Below are positions 55,449 through 63,801 of a DNA stretch of 64,000 bases, piece after piece. This DNA is from Clostridiaceae bacterium (GTDB taxonomy: Bacteria; Bacillota; Clostridia; Lachnospirales; Lachnospiraceae). The translations under genes were made by a program, and so were the position numbers. The stretch covers positions 62,001 to 126,000 of the forward strand of contig CABIYE010000002.1 of NCBI GenBank assembly GCA_902362865.1, given 5' to 3'. How positions within the stretch are numbered: position 1 is the stretch's first letter; the number at the start of each line of letters is the position of its first letter. Below the pieces are notes generated by a model. It searched no databases, had not been told where the DNA came from, and saw nothing but the letters and a program-made list of their open reading frames with translations.

Positions 55449-56933
55449 TTACTCATTTCCGACAGAAATAAACCGCTGGATAATCGCCGCACATTCCGCG
55501 CGTGCCGCATTTCCAAGTGGATCAATAATGGTTCCATTATTCTTTCCGGTAATGATTCCATTACCTACTGCCCATTGCATTGCATCTTCTGCATAACGAC
55601 TCACCATTGCCGCATCTTCAAAGCGACTGAAATCTTCTTTTTTGCCGACATCATATTTCAGATATTTTGCATAACGGTACATCATTACTGCCATCTGTTC
55701 ACGGGTAATCTTATCAGCAGGGCCAAACATTCCCGTGTTGGTGTAACCGGTAACAACTCCTGTACTTTCTGCCCATAAAATCGCATCTGTATACCAGATT
55801 CCATCCTGCACATCCGGAAATAATGCCTTATACTCTACCTCCGGTGAGCCATTCATTCTCCAAAGTATAACTGCAAACTGCGCTCTTGCCAGCGAATCAG
55901 CCGGGCCAAAATGTATCGGGTCAAGACCTGTCATCAACCCTTCAAAATAATTATAGTATACTGTATCGTAGAACCAGTCGCCCTCATTTACATCTACAAA
56001 TGGCAACGAACGATTATAAGAAATTTCCACTTCCACCGACATATTTTCTGCACTATTTGTTTCATACTCATATTGAATGTGATCCGGCTGTCCTTCAGGA
56101 AGAACTAAAATTCCGGTTTCCGCATCATAATCGCCGTGGTTAGGCGTCAATCTTGTCAATTTATCTTTTTCAATTGCCTGAGACATATCCAGAATCCATT
56201 CTCCGTTTACCCAATTAGCTTCCATAGAAATCGTCTGGTTGCTTAAAAGCAGAAGGCTCAGATTCTGATTATTTCCCAATTCTAATGTTTTCATATGATT
56301 TTCGTAGCATGACAATCTAGTCAGCTTCGTATTCTGACTCAAATCCAAAGAAGTCAATTTATTCCATCCACAGTACAATTCTTCCAATACTTTATTTCGA
56401 CTCAGATCCAAACTAGCCAGATTATTATCTTCGCATGTAATATGTACTAAGTTCACATTTTGACTCAAATCCAGAGAATCCAATTCATTCCATCCACAAG
56501 CTAATGTCTGCAATGCTGTACATCCGCTTATATTTAGGCTGGTCATACCGTTTTCACTACAATAAAGCATTTCCAACGCCGTGTTCGCACTCAAATCGAG
56601 AGTTGTTATCGAATTAGTTGAACAGCTCAATCCGACAAGCAAAGGAAAATATTCTATTCCGCTCAAATCCGTTATTCCCAAATCCGTAACCGAAATATAC
56701 TTTACTGAACTTCTTTCATTCTGCGATAATACCCCGTCATGATTCCAGTCAATATAGGTATCAATATAACTTCTAAATTTTTCATCCGGAAAATGTTCCC
56801 GATCTATTGTAACATTTTCCTCTGTATTCACTGCAATCTCGTCCTCAGACCCAGCCCGGACGGTAAGGCCTGGCAAAACCATTGCTCCAGCTAAAAACAA
56901 TGCTGTTATTTTTTTTAATATTTTTTTGTACAT
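55449..56933 (-). CDS. SLH-anchored leucine-rich repeat surface protein
   Basis: The 494-residue protein has a signal peptide (about 1-27), an EF-hand-like DWNHDGVLSQNE segment, six or so LRR units of about 20 residues (LTSLDLSQNTKLTRLSCYEN type, about 75-230), a linker and three C-terminal SLH repeats (about 318-494). LRR surface proteins often bind host or bacterial ligands; none can be named here. The start at 56933 follows AAAGGA; it is 13 bases after the PH-domain gene. Confidence 0.88.
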   Translation of the reverse strand: MYKKILKKITALFLAGAMVLPGLTVRAGSEDEIAVNTEENVTIDREHFPDEKFRSYIDTYIDWNHDGVLSQNERSSVKYISVTDLGITDLSGIEYFPLLVGLSCSTNSITTLDLSANTALEMLYCSENGMTSLNISGCTALQTLACGWNELDSLDLSQNVNLVHITCEDNNLASLDLSRNKVLEELYCGWNKLTSLDLSQNTKLTRLSCYENHMKTLELGNNQNLSLLLLSNQTISMEANWVNGEWILDMSQAIEKDKLTRLTPNHGDYDAETGILVLPEGQPDHIQYEYETNSAENMSVEVEISYNRSLPFVDVNEGDWFYDTVYYNYFEGLMTGLDPIHFGPADSLARAQFAVILWRMNGSPEVEYKALFPDVQDGIWYTDAILWAESTGVVTGYTNTGMFGPADKITREQMAVMMYRYAKYLKYDVGKKEDFSRFEDAAMVSRYAEDAMQWAVGNGIITGKNNGTIIDPLGNAARAECAAIIQRFISVGNE

Positions 56934-56946
56934 CTCTTTTTTTCCT

Positions 56947-57357
56947 TTATAGAACATATTTAATCTTTTTGTTCAGCTTTCTCAGCTCACTTATCAGGGC
57001 GTCAGGGTCATCGACGGACACAAAGACCGTAGTCTTCCTCCTAGATTCAATCCCAATACGGTTAAAGTCCGCCGCAAAAGAAGCAGAATAATCCTTCATC
57101 TGCCTCACTACGAGGATTTCCTGAATCGGAAGAACTTTTTTCAGTAATCCAAACTGTACAATCAGCTCTTTCTTTGTGACAATCACCTCGTTTTTAAAAA
57201 GAACCGGAATGAAATACAAATCCAATACTACTAAAAACAGAGCTGGAGCAATCAGCGCTTCTGAAATACCGCTGATTATAACAGTAGCAATTGCTATCCC
57301 GTTAAGAATTGCTATAGCCAATTTCCAGAATATTGACACTTTCCCTTTAAACGTCAT
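56947..57357 (-). CDS. PH-like domain membrane protein
   Basis: The 136-residue protein has two close membrane segments (about 10-50) followed by a bacterial PH-like beta domain (VIVTKKELIVQFGLLKKVLPIQEI). Function unknown. It starts at 57357 after GGAGG and directly precedes the LRR-SLH gene, so both are probably made from one transcript. Confidence 0.7.
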   Translation of the reverse strand: MTFKGKVSIFWKLAIAILNGIAIATVIISGISEALIAPALFLVVLDLYFIPVLFKNEVIVTKKELIVQFGLLKKVLPIQEILVVRQMKDYSASFAADFNRIGIESRRKTTVFVSVDDPDALISELRKLNKKIKYVL

Positions 57358-57445
57358 AATGAACTCCTCCCAAATCAACAATTATTTCCTGTTTTATACA
57401 CATAGTACTATTATATGACAGATTGCCCAAAATAGCAATTGTCTC

Positions 57446-58165
57446 TTAGTGACCGGAGGGTTTGCGCATCAATAAATCATGTTCTTCGTAAAGGTCAGCA
57501 TGTACCAGTCTGCATAACAAAAGGAGCTCAGGAACCAGCGCCAGCCAAATAGATTTCTCCTGAAGAATGTCGGCAAAAAAGGTCAGAATGATTGCCCCCA
57601 GTGTAAACGAAGCAAGCATACCGGCATGAATCAGGCCGCGGCTTACAGCAGAACGGTCTTTTTTCCGTATTATTTTTGCACATGCGACGCCAACCTGCCT
57701 CAAATGATTCGTACAGAAGGTAGTAGCCATCGGAACTCCCTCTGCCTGTCTGAATGTATTATATTGCATGGAAGCAATAAAATTAATTGCCACCTGCACA
57801 ATTTGATCCGGGATACTCAGCGGAATAAACCCTATCGCGAAAAGAACCGCTGCCTCAATCGCTATAAGGCAGGTATCCCAGCGGAGAAAACCAATTTTCT
57901 TTATAGGTGTTGGAATTACTTCTGATATAAAAGTACCCAAAAAGTAAGCCGAAATCGGGATCAGATAATAAAGCCCTTTTGCAATTTCCCCTTTTCCGAG
58001 TGTGACAGCCATAATAACAAAATTTGCTGTCTGCGCATTACAGAAAACTTCTCCACGCAGATTAAATGTATACGCTCCCATCATTCCTGCACTGAACATA
58101 AGCAAAATATAAGTAGTTTTCGATTCACAAACGAGATACTTAGAATCTTTTTTTGATGTTTTCAT
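57446..58165 (-). CDS. DUF1275 (YoaK-like) membrane protein
   Basis: The 239-residue protein has about six hydrophobic segments and the family pattern GMMGAYTFNLRGEVFCNAQTANFV and NFIASMQYNTFR. The function of DUF1275 is not known; a transport role is assumed. It is divergent from a LysR regulator, which likely controls it. Confidence 0.87.
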   Translation of the reverse strand: MKTSKKDSKYLVCESKTTYILLMFSAGMMGAYTFNLRGEVFCNAQTANFVIMAVTLGKGEIAKGLYYLIPISAYFLGTFISEVIPTPIKKIGFLRWDTCLIAIEAAVLFAIGFIPLSIPDQIVQVAINFIASMQYNTFRQAEGVPMATTFCTNHLRQVGVACAKIIRKKDRSAVSRGLIHAGMLASFTLGAIILTFFADILQEKSIWLALVPELLLLCRLVHADLYEEHDLLMRKPSGH

Positions 58166-58199
58166 TTTTTTCTCCTTGAATTCTATATTGCCAAATTAT

Positions 58200-58228
58200 A
58201 GTATAATAGATAGAGACAAAAAGTCTAA
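58200..58228 (-). promoter_or_regulatory. DUF1275 gene promoter
   Basis: TTAGAC (58223-58228) and TATACT (58200-58205) on the minus strand with a 17-base spacer. AGAC-N5-GTCT (58214-58226) overlaps the -35 and could be an operator. A second inverted repeat, ACTGT...ACAGT (58228-58254), lies toward the LysR gene. Confidence 0.55.
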
Positions 58229-58289
58229 CTGTAATTATTAGTATAAATCACAGTAAAAATCTGTAATGTATCATATAAAGGAGTAAAAT

Positions 58290-59222
58290 ATGAACCTGCA
58301 AAGTATGGATTATATTATAACAACAGCAAACGAAAAAAGCATCACCAAAGCTGCCGAGCGCCTGAACATAACACAGCAGACGCTCAGTGCGCACATTGCA
58401 TCCTTAGAAGCAGAATTGGGATGCCAATTATTTGTACGGCATGTCCCTCTGGAAATAACATATGCCGGAAAAGAATTTATAAAACATGCGCAGATTATCC
58501 AAAATCAGGTTCGGGAATTAAAACATACACTGAACAAATTTTCTGATGAAGAAATGGGAGTCCTGAAACTTGGTATTACGCACACACGAGGCAATATCAT
58601 CCTTCCGCCTATTATCATGGATTTTCATCAAAAACATCCCGGAATTGACTTAAATATAGTAGACGGAACAAATGATATCTTAACTCAAAAACTAAAAACC
58701 GGAGAAATCGACATTTGCATATCAGATTTTGCCGACTATCACTCTAAGCTGAATCAATTGGAACTTTACCAAGAGAATGTCGTATTCGTAATAGAACGAG
58801 AACTTTTTTCCGCTTTATTTAAAAATGATACAGAAAAAGCGGTTCAGAGGATTCAGACTGATAACGATTACAGATTACTGGAAGCCTGTCCATTGCTTAT
58901 CAGCCATGAACAGAATATTTCCGGCAGATATGCCCGGAAAATTACAGACGCTTTTGAATATCAGCCACCTATTAAAGCGGAAGCTGCAAATATTGAACTG
59001 CTTTTAAAGCTATGCGTTAATGGTCTTGGCGGATGTTTCTGTCCTGAAATCATTGTAAGAAACACACTGTCACAAGAAGAATTACAGAAAGTCCGGATCA
59101 TCACACTTGGCAAGGAAGCACAATACAGTATCCGCATCGGATGGAAAGATGACTGGGATATCATAACAGATTTTATTGAATCGGCTAAAAACAGTATAAT
59201 AAAGCCGCTGCAGCTCCATTAA
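58290..59222 (+). CDS. LysR-family transcriptional regulator
   Basis: The 310-residue protein has the LysR winged helix (about 1-60: SITKAAERLNITQQTLSAHIASLEAELGC) and a periplasmic-binding-like effector domain (about 90-300). It uses QTLSAHI in place of the common QPALS-QI recognition helix. Ligand unknown. AAAGGAG precedes the ATG. It is divergent from the DUF1275 gene and its last codons form part of a terminator. Confidence 0.92.
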   Translation: MNLQSMDYIITTANEKSITKAAERLNITQQTLSAHIASLEAELGCQLFVRHVPLEITYAGKEFIKHAQIIQNQVRELKHTLNKFSDEEMGVLKLGITHTRGNIILPPIIMDFHQKHPGIDLNIVDGTNDILTQKLKTGEIDICISDFADYHSKLNQLELYQENVVFVIERELFSALFKNDTEKAVQRIQTDNDYRLLEACPLLISHEQNISGRYARKITDAFEYQPPIKAEAANIELLLKLCVNGLGGCFCPEIIVRNTLSQEELQKVRIITLGKEAQYSIRIGWKDDWDIITDFIESAKNSIIKPLQLH

Positions 59223-59244
59223 ACAGGGAGACTGCAGCGGCTTT
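59201..59244. terminator. Terminator overlapping the LysR stop codon
   Basis: AAAGCCGCTGCAG (59201-59213) pairs perfectly with CTGCAGCGGCTTT (59232-59244). The first arm is coding and the LysR stop codon TAA lies in the loop. The T tract is short (TTTAAGTT), so efficiency is uncertain. Confidence 0.65.
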
Positions 59245-59279
59245 AAGTTGTAAATCATTAAAAGCTTATCGCAAAATTC

Positions 59280-60923
59280 TTATTTTAAAACATTGGCCGC
59301 TGCTTCTTCCGGCGTTATCTGCTGGATTGGATATTCTTCTGGATCTGATAACTGCCATTGATACCAGCCACCATCATAAAGAGTAACATTATCCATTCCT
59401 TCCTGATAGCAGATGAAGAATGGGATTGTGGCTCTCCATCCGGTTCCACAGTAGAAAGAAAGCTCATTATCTAACGAAGAATTCGCTTCGGCAAGAATGC
59501 TTTCCACGACATCAATACCTACAACCGTTCCATCCTCTTCAATATAGGCGTCTGAATTGCGTCCCCATATAGCACCTTTCGGTTCTCCGGTCTTCGGTAT
59601 GTATTTATAACCGGAAATCTCACCAGTAAATTCTTCACGCCTTCGAATGCTGACAAGACGAAAATCCGGATTATTCTCCAAATTCTCCTGCACATCTTCA
59701 ATTGACATGATGTATTCCGGATGAGCCGGTATTTCTGCACCAAAATCATAAGAGTCGTCTCCTGCTACGGGCAGGGTTTCTTCCGTTGTGAGAGGAAGCT
59801 CCTTTTCTTTCCATAACTCAAGACCTCCATCCATAATTTTTACATTCTCCACACCAGCATATAAACATCCCATAGCAACACGGGATACACTGGAATCAAT
59901 AGATGTATTACTGCTGTAGAGAATCAATGTTGTATCAGACTCAATTCCAAATTTTTTCAAAAATGCAGCCAGTTCTTCCGGAGTTCTCAAATTATACAGA
60001 TTATATACATCGTAAGGTTTTCCTGTCAGATCGTCTAAACCATCACCAATATCTCCTTCTTCCGGCCATGGCTCCCAATCAGTATACTCCACCTCATTGG
60101 ATGTCATATACACAGCGCCCGGAAGATGTCCCTCATCGTAGGTTGTTCTGCCATACCAGTCTACATTAGCAACCAAATAATTTTCAGATGCAGGTAATTC
60201 TCCATCGATGACACTCTTCACCCATTCAGGAGATACAAATACTTCCCGCGTCATCTTTTTTACAAAACGGTCAATAATCGTAGCGCCTACCGCACGGTTA
60301 GCAGAACCCTGTGGATTAAGTTTCCCATTATCACCACTGATAATACCAACTTTCACCGTCCAGCTAATAGCCTTCTTTGCAAATTCCTGTACATCTCCGG
60401 CATCTGGAAAACGATGAATATCTGTCTGATCCGCAATATCATATCCCTTATAAGCAGCATACCGATACATCAGCGCAGCCATCTGCTCACGGGTAACTGC
60501 ATCATTGGGTCCAAACATTCCAGAATCCGAATAACCTGTGATGATTCCTTCTTTATTAGCCCAAATCACAGCATTCTTGTACCAATCTTCCGTATTATCC
60601 GGGAATGGATTTTCAGAAGAATCTACTTCCGGCGAGCCTTCCATGCGATAAATAATCACTGCAAACTGCGCCCTTACAAGTTCTGAAGCTGGTCCGAAAG
60701 TCGTATCATCCAAACCGGTCATCAATCCCTGTTCGCGGACACTTTTTACGTAATCGTAATACCAGCTTCCCTCCGGAACATCTGTGAATGGCAAAGAATC
60801 GTTTTCTTGTCCATCATTAATTGCTGCAACCACATTGTCTGCGCTCTTTTCGGCAAATATGGCACTTGCGCTGCCAAATATCATTGCCCCCACAAGGAAA
60901 AGAGCTAAAATTTGTTTCTTCAT
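59280..60923 (-). CDS. SLH-anchored tandem rhodanese sulfurtransferase
   Basis: The 547-residue protein has a signal peptide (about 1-24), three SLH repeats at the N-terminus (about 45-225) and two rhodanese domains (about 230-385 and 395-545). The second has the active loop YCGTGWRA with the catalytic Cys; the first has YSSNTSIDS at the same place and lacks Cys, as in classical two-domain thiosulfate or mercaptopyruvate sulfurtransferases. It should act on the outside of the cell. AGGAGG precedes the ATG. Confidence 0.9.
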   Translation of the reverse strand: MKKQILALFLVGAMIFGSASAIFAEKSADNVVAAINDGQENDSLPFTDVPEGSWYYDYVKSVREQGLMTGLDDTTFGPASELVRAQFAVIIYRMEGSPEVDSSENPFPDNTEDWYKNAVIWANKEGIITGYSDSGMFGPNDAVTREQMAALMYRYAAYKGYDIADQTDIHRFPDAGDVQEFAKKAISWTVKVGIISGDNGKLNPQGSANRAVGATIIDRFVKKMTREVFVSPEWVKSVIDGELPASENYLVANVDWYGRTTYDEGHLPGAVYMTSNEVEYTDWEPWPEEGDIGDGLDDLTGKPYDVYNLYNLRTPEELAAFLKKFGIESDTTLILYSSNTSIDSSVSRVAMGCLYAGVENVKIMDGGLELWKEKELPLTTEETLPVAGDDSYDFGAEIPAHPEYIMSIEDVQENLENNPDFRLVSIRRREEFTGEISGYKYIPKTGEPKGAIWGRNSDAYIEEDGTVVGIDVVESILAEANSSLDNELSFYCGTGWRATIPFFICYQEGMDNVTLYDGGWYQWQLSDPEEYPIQQITPEEAAANVLK

Positions 60924-60955
60924 AAAGCCGTCCTCCTAAAATATATTCTGACTTT

Positions 60956-60961
60956 ATTATA
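60956..60961 (-). promoter_or_regulatory. -10 element of the SLH-rhodanese gene
   Basis: TATAAT on the minus strand, 33 bases before the start codon. The -35 is weak (TTGGTA with a 19-base spacer). Confidence 0.5.
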
Positions 60962-61002
60962 CTCACATCTTCTTGAAATTTACCAATCAATAATTTAAAT
61001 AT

Positions 61003-61134
61003 CTATATTAAATATAGAAAAAACAAATAAAGTAGCACAATAATGGGCATATTGCTCAAACGCTCAAATTGTTTTTTTTCATCCGTTTCTTGAAATCCTG
61101 CTTTACTCAGTTCCAGGAACCGGAAGTCATCACA
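61003..61134 (-). pseudogene. Possible coding remnant downstream of the VOC gene
   Basis: Directly after the VOC stop codon and in the same frame, 43 sense codons run to TAG at 61003-61005. They begin CDDFRFLELSKAGFQETDEK and end in a hydrophobic stretch (PIIVLLYLFFLYLI). There is no start codon with a ribosome binding site. It may be the relic of a second gene or chance. Confidence 0.2.
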
Positions 61135-61497
61135 TTACATAGGTGTTCCTACCTCAATCAAGTTACCGTCTAAATCATAAAAACGGCTCACCTTTTGTCC
61201 CCAGCTATGCGTCATAAGGCGATTGACATATTGGACTGAGGGATATAAATTTTCCAATTTTTCAATAAATGCTTCTATATCTGATTCTTCGAAATACAAT
61301 TCACAAGAATTGCTTTTCGGGATAATTTCCTTTTCCAAAAACTTTCCCCACACTTTTTTATCCTGGAGCACAAGACCTTCCGTTAAAATCATGTTTCCAT
61401 CATTATCAAGTACAACATCAAGCCCAAACAAGTCATGATAAAATTGTTTCGATTTTTCAATATCTTCAACAACAATCAAAATGTTTTTTAATTTCAT
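61135..61497 (-). CDS. VOC (glyoxalase/bleomycin resistance) family protein
   Basis: The 120-residue single-domain protein follows the VOC pattern: LKNILIVVEDIEKSKQFYHDLFGLDVVLDNDGNM at the start and SRFYDLDGNLIEVGTPM at the end, with the usual metal-ligand Glu. Members may detoxify or bind small molecules; substrate unknown. Confidence 0.85.
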   Translation of the reverse strand: MKLKNILIVVEDIEKSKQFYHDLFGLDVVLDNDGNMILTEGLVLQDKKVWGKFLEKEIIPKSNSCELYFEESDIEAFIEKLENLYPSVQYVNRLMTHSWGQKVSRFYDLDGNLIEVGTPM

Positions 61498-61559
61498 CGG
61501 CGGTATCCCTCCAAACTCCCAATTTATTGTTCCTTTATTTTTTGATAACCTGAAATTAA

Positions 61560-61928
61560 TTAATGAAATTCCACCTCTAAGACTTCTACTTGAAAAAGCA
61601 AATAATTTTCAGCTTCTGCCGATGAAAAATGCTTTGCCAGAACAGGACATTCATCTAACATTTTTTGTTTCATTTGGATGTCATTGCACTCCGCCACTTT
61701 ACCTGTTATTCTTATCCACTCTCTTGTCCCTTCTTTTTTCGATACTATCTGAATATTTCCGTTTTCTCTTAATTGTTTATGCGCTTGATTTCCATTATTC
61801 GTAGAAATATACAACTTATTATTATATTCCATTACGGCTCCAAATGGTCTGCCAGCTGGGAAATCGTTATTTATCGTCAAAACAAAAAAACTGCCGCATT
61901 CTTTTAAAAATTCATATGCTTTACTCAT
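61560..61928 (-). CDS. Pyridoxamine 5'-phosphate oxidase-like flavin-binding protein
   Basis: The 122-residue split-barrel protein has FFVLTINNDFPAGRPFGAVMEYNNKLYISTNN, typical of the PNPOx-like superfamily, which binds FMN, F420 or heme. True PdxH is longer, so this is not a B6 oxidase. The start at 61928 follows GGAGG; the longer reading to 62027 enters the neighbouring hydrolase gene. Confidence 0.82.
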   Translation of the reverse strand: MSKAYEFLKECGSFFVLTINNDFPAGRPFGAVMEYNNKLYISTNNGNQAHKQLRENGNIQIVSKKEGTREWIRITGKVAECNDIQMKQKMLDECPVLAKHFSSAEAENYLLFQVEVLEVEFH

Positions 61929-61962
61929 AATTACCTCCATTAAAAATCCTGATTTGCTCAAG

Positions 61963-62655
61963 TTAAAAAATTGTCTGTAAAAATTCTTCGACCGCATTAT
62001 TAAATGTAGCATGTTGCTTATTTGCAATAAAGTGATTGCCTTTTATAATTGATAATTTTGCATTAGGTATATTTTCTGCAATCTCTTTTGTATGGGATTC
62101 CTTAATCATATCCTTGCTTCCACAAATCACGAGCGTGGGAACTATTATGCTTGCTAACTCGTTTGGTTCAATATCCGGCTCATTAACCATTAACCCAAGC
62201 ATTTCTGCATTCTTCCTTGCATCAGGGGATTTTGAAGAGAACCATCTTGCTATTCTGTATCCTATTTCTATCGGAATTTGTGTCGTCCTTTTTACTCCTT
62301 TCGGATTCAGATTTCCGCCATTTAATATCAATGCCCTTACTTTATCCGGATATCTCATTGCAAATTTCATTGCTATATTCGCTCCATCTGAAAATCCCAA
62401 AATAACAGCGTTGGAAATATCAAGCCTTACCATAAAATCATATAAATCGCAGGAAAACTGCTCAATAGTAAATGGTTCGGTACCCCTTGGTGATTTGCCA
62501 TGACCACGTGTATCCAAAGCAATCACTCTGTATTTGTCACTAAAATAATCTATCTGATTCTTAAAATATGAGCCGTCCTCTCCGTTCCCATGCAAAAGAA
62601 TAAGAGGAGTTTTATCTTTATTTCCTTTTTCCTGATAATATAAATCTATATCCAT
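61963..62655 (-). CDS. Alpha/beta hydrolase
   Basis: The 230-residue protein has the oxyanion stretch LILLHGNGEDGSYF, ALDTRGHGKSPRG, the nucleophile elbow LGFSDGANIAM (Ser about 91), the acid in VICGSKDMIKE and the catalytic His in KGNHFIANK. Substrate unknown. Base composition is more A/T rich than the core genes, as in its two downstream neighbours. It starts next to the end of the NUDIX gene. Confidence 0.88.
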   Translation of the reverse strand: MDIDLYYQEKGNKDKTPLILLHGNGEDGSYFKNQIDYFSDKYRVIALDTRGHGKSPRGTEPFTIEQFSCDLYDFMVRLDISNAVILGFSDGANIAMKFAMRYPDKVRALILNGGNLNPKGVKRTTQIPIEIGYRIARWFSSKSPDARKNAEMLGLMVNEPDIEPNELASIIVPTLVICGSKDMIKESHTKEIAENIPNAKLSIIKGNHFIANKQHATFNNAVEEFLQTIF

Positions 62656-63279
62656 TTAAATCTCCAAAAAATCGAATACATGCCCTTCCGGTGTGTTCAG
62701 GAAATGCATTAACATATACGCACACATAATTGCCACATTCTCTTCTTCTAAAATTCTTCTTACTTCCGTTCTATCTGCAAGAATAATCTCAATCTCTTCG
62801 TTTTCTTCCTGCCCTGCTTTGGATGGTGTCCCTTTGGCATATCCGTACACAGTCCCACAGGATTCATCGGTCATCCCAATAGTCGTAAAATAAGGCTTTG
62901 TATACATATCTTTCGCATTGATTGGCTCAAAATCAAGCCCAGTTTCCTCTTTCAACTCCCGCCTGCCTGCAGTTTTAAAATCTTCTCCATCATCTACAAG
63001 CCCTGCCGGGAATTCATAGATATATGTATCAATGGGGCAGCGATACTGGCGGATCAACACAAGTTTTTCCTGATTATCATCCTCATCTTTATAGACGCTG
63101 TAAATGATTACGCCGTCTGCTGTGTTTTTTCTGGTACTTATTTTCAAATCCTCAATTTTTTCTGCCCTTGAAGCCACAAAATAAGTACTCCTTTTTCCTG
63201 TATCGCTTTTCATTTCAAGCTCATACATGTTAAGGAATCTGTTCTTTGTGGTCTGTCTGATGTTTTCAATTCTTCGCAT
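62656..63279 (-). CDS. NUDIX hydrolase
   Basis: The 207-residue protein has a full Nudix box GLVDDGEDFKTAGRRELKEETGL (about residues 95-117) and LVLIRQYRCPIDTYIYEFPAG just before it, as in ADP-ribose pyrophosphatase-like members. The substrate is not certain. The start at 63279 follows AGAAGAGAG; a reading to 63321 would begin right at the rlmH stop. Confidence 0.88.
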   Translation of the reverse strand: MRRIENIRQTTKNRFLNMYELEMKSDTGKRSTYFVASRAEKIEDLKISTRKNTADGVIIYSVYKDEDDNQEKLVLIRQYRCPIDTYIYEFPAGLVDDGEDFKTAGRRELKEETGLDFEPINAKDMYTKPYFTTIGMTDESCGTVYGYAKGTPSKAGQEENEEIEIILADRTEVRRILEEENVAIMCAYMLMHFLNTPEGHVFDFLEI

Positions 63280-63321
63280 AATCTCTCTTCTTTCTTTATT
63301 ACAGTTTGAAAAAATCCTCAT

Positions 63322-63801
63322 TTACTTGTGATATGGTTCCCCATTTATTATCCGATAACTTCGATAAATCTGCTCCAGCAATATCACCCGCATCAATTGG
63401 TGCGGAAACGTCATTTTCGAGAAACTCAATGCATAATCGGACTTTTCCAGTATACTCTTGCCAAGTCCGATGGAACCGCCGATAATAAAAATCATATGGC
63501 CTATTCCGGAAACTCCCAGCTTTTCAATCTTATCTGCAAATTCTTCTGAAGTAAGCTGCCTTCCTTGTATCTCCAGAGTCACAAGATAGGCGTCCTCTTT
63601 GATATATTTCCCGATTCTTTCGGCTTCTTTTTCACGGATAGCGTCTTCCATGTTTTCACTTGCATGGTCAGGCGTCTTTTCATCTGCAACTTCTATAATC
63701 TCAAGTCTGCAATACCTGCCAAGTCTTTTGCTGTATTCGGTGATTGCATCCTTCAGATATTTTTCTTTTATTTTTCCTACCGCAATGATTGTAATCTTCA
63801 T
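63322..63801 (-). CDS. rlmH: 23S rRNA pseudouridine(1915) N3-methyltransferase
   Basis: SPOUT methyltransferase acting on helix 69. The 159-residue protein starts MKITIIAVGKIKEKYLKDAI and has FIIGGSIGLGKSIL (SAM-binding knot) and FPHQLMRVILLEQIYRSYRIINGEPYHK at the end. It works on the same helix as RluD, also in this window. It overlaps the HAD gene by 4 bases (ATGA). Confidence 0.97.
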   Translation of the reverse strand: MKITIIAVGKIKEKYLKDAITEYSKRLGRYCRLEIIEVADEKTPDHASENMEDAIREKEAERIGKYIKEDAYLVTLEIQGRQLTSEEFADKIEKLGVSGIGHMIFIIGGSIGLGKSILEKSDYALSFSKMTFPHQLMRVILLEQIYRSYRIINGEPYHK

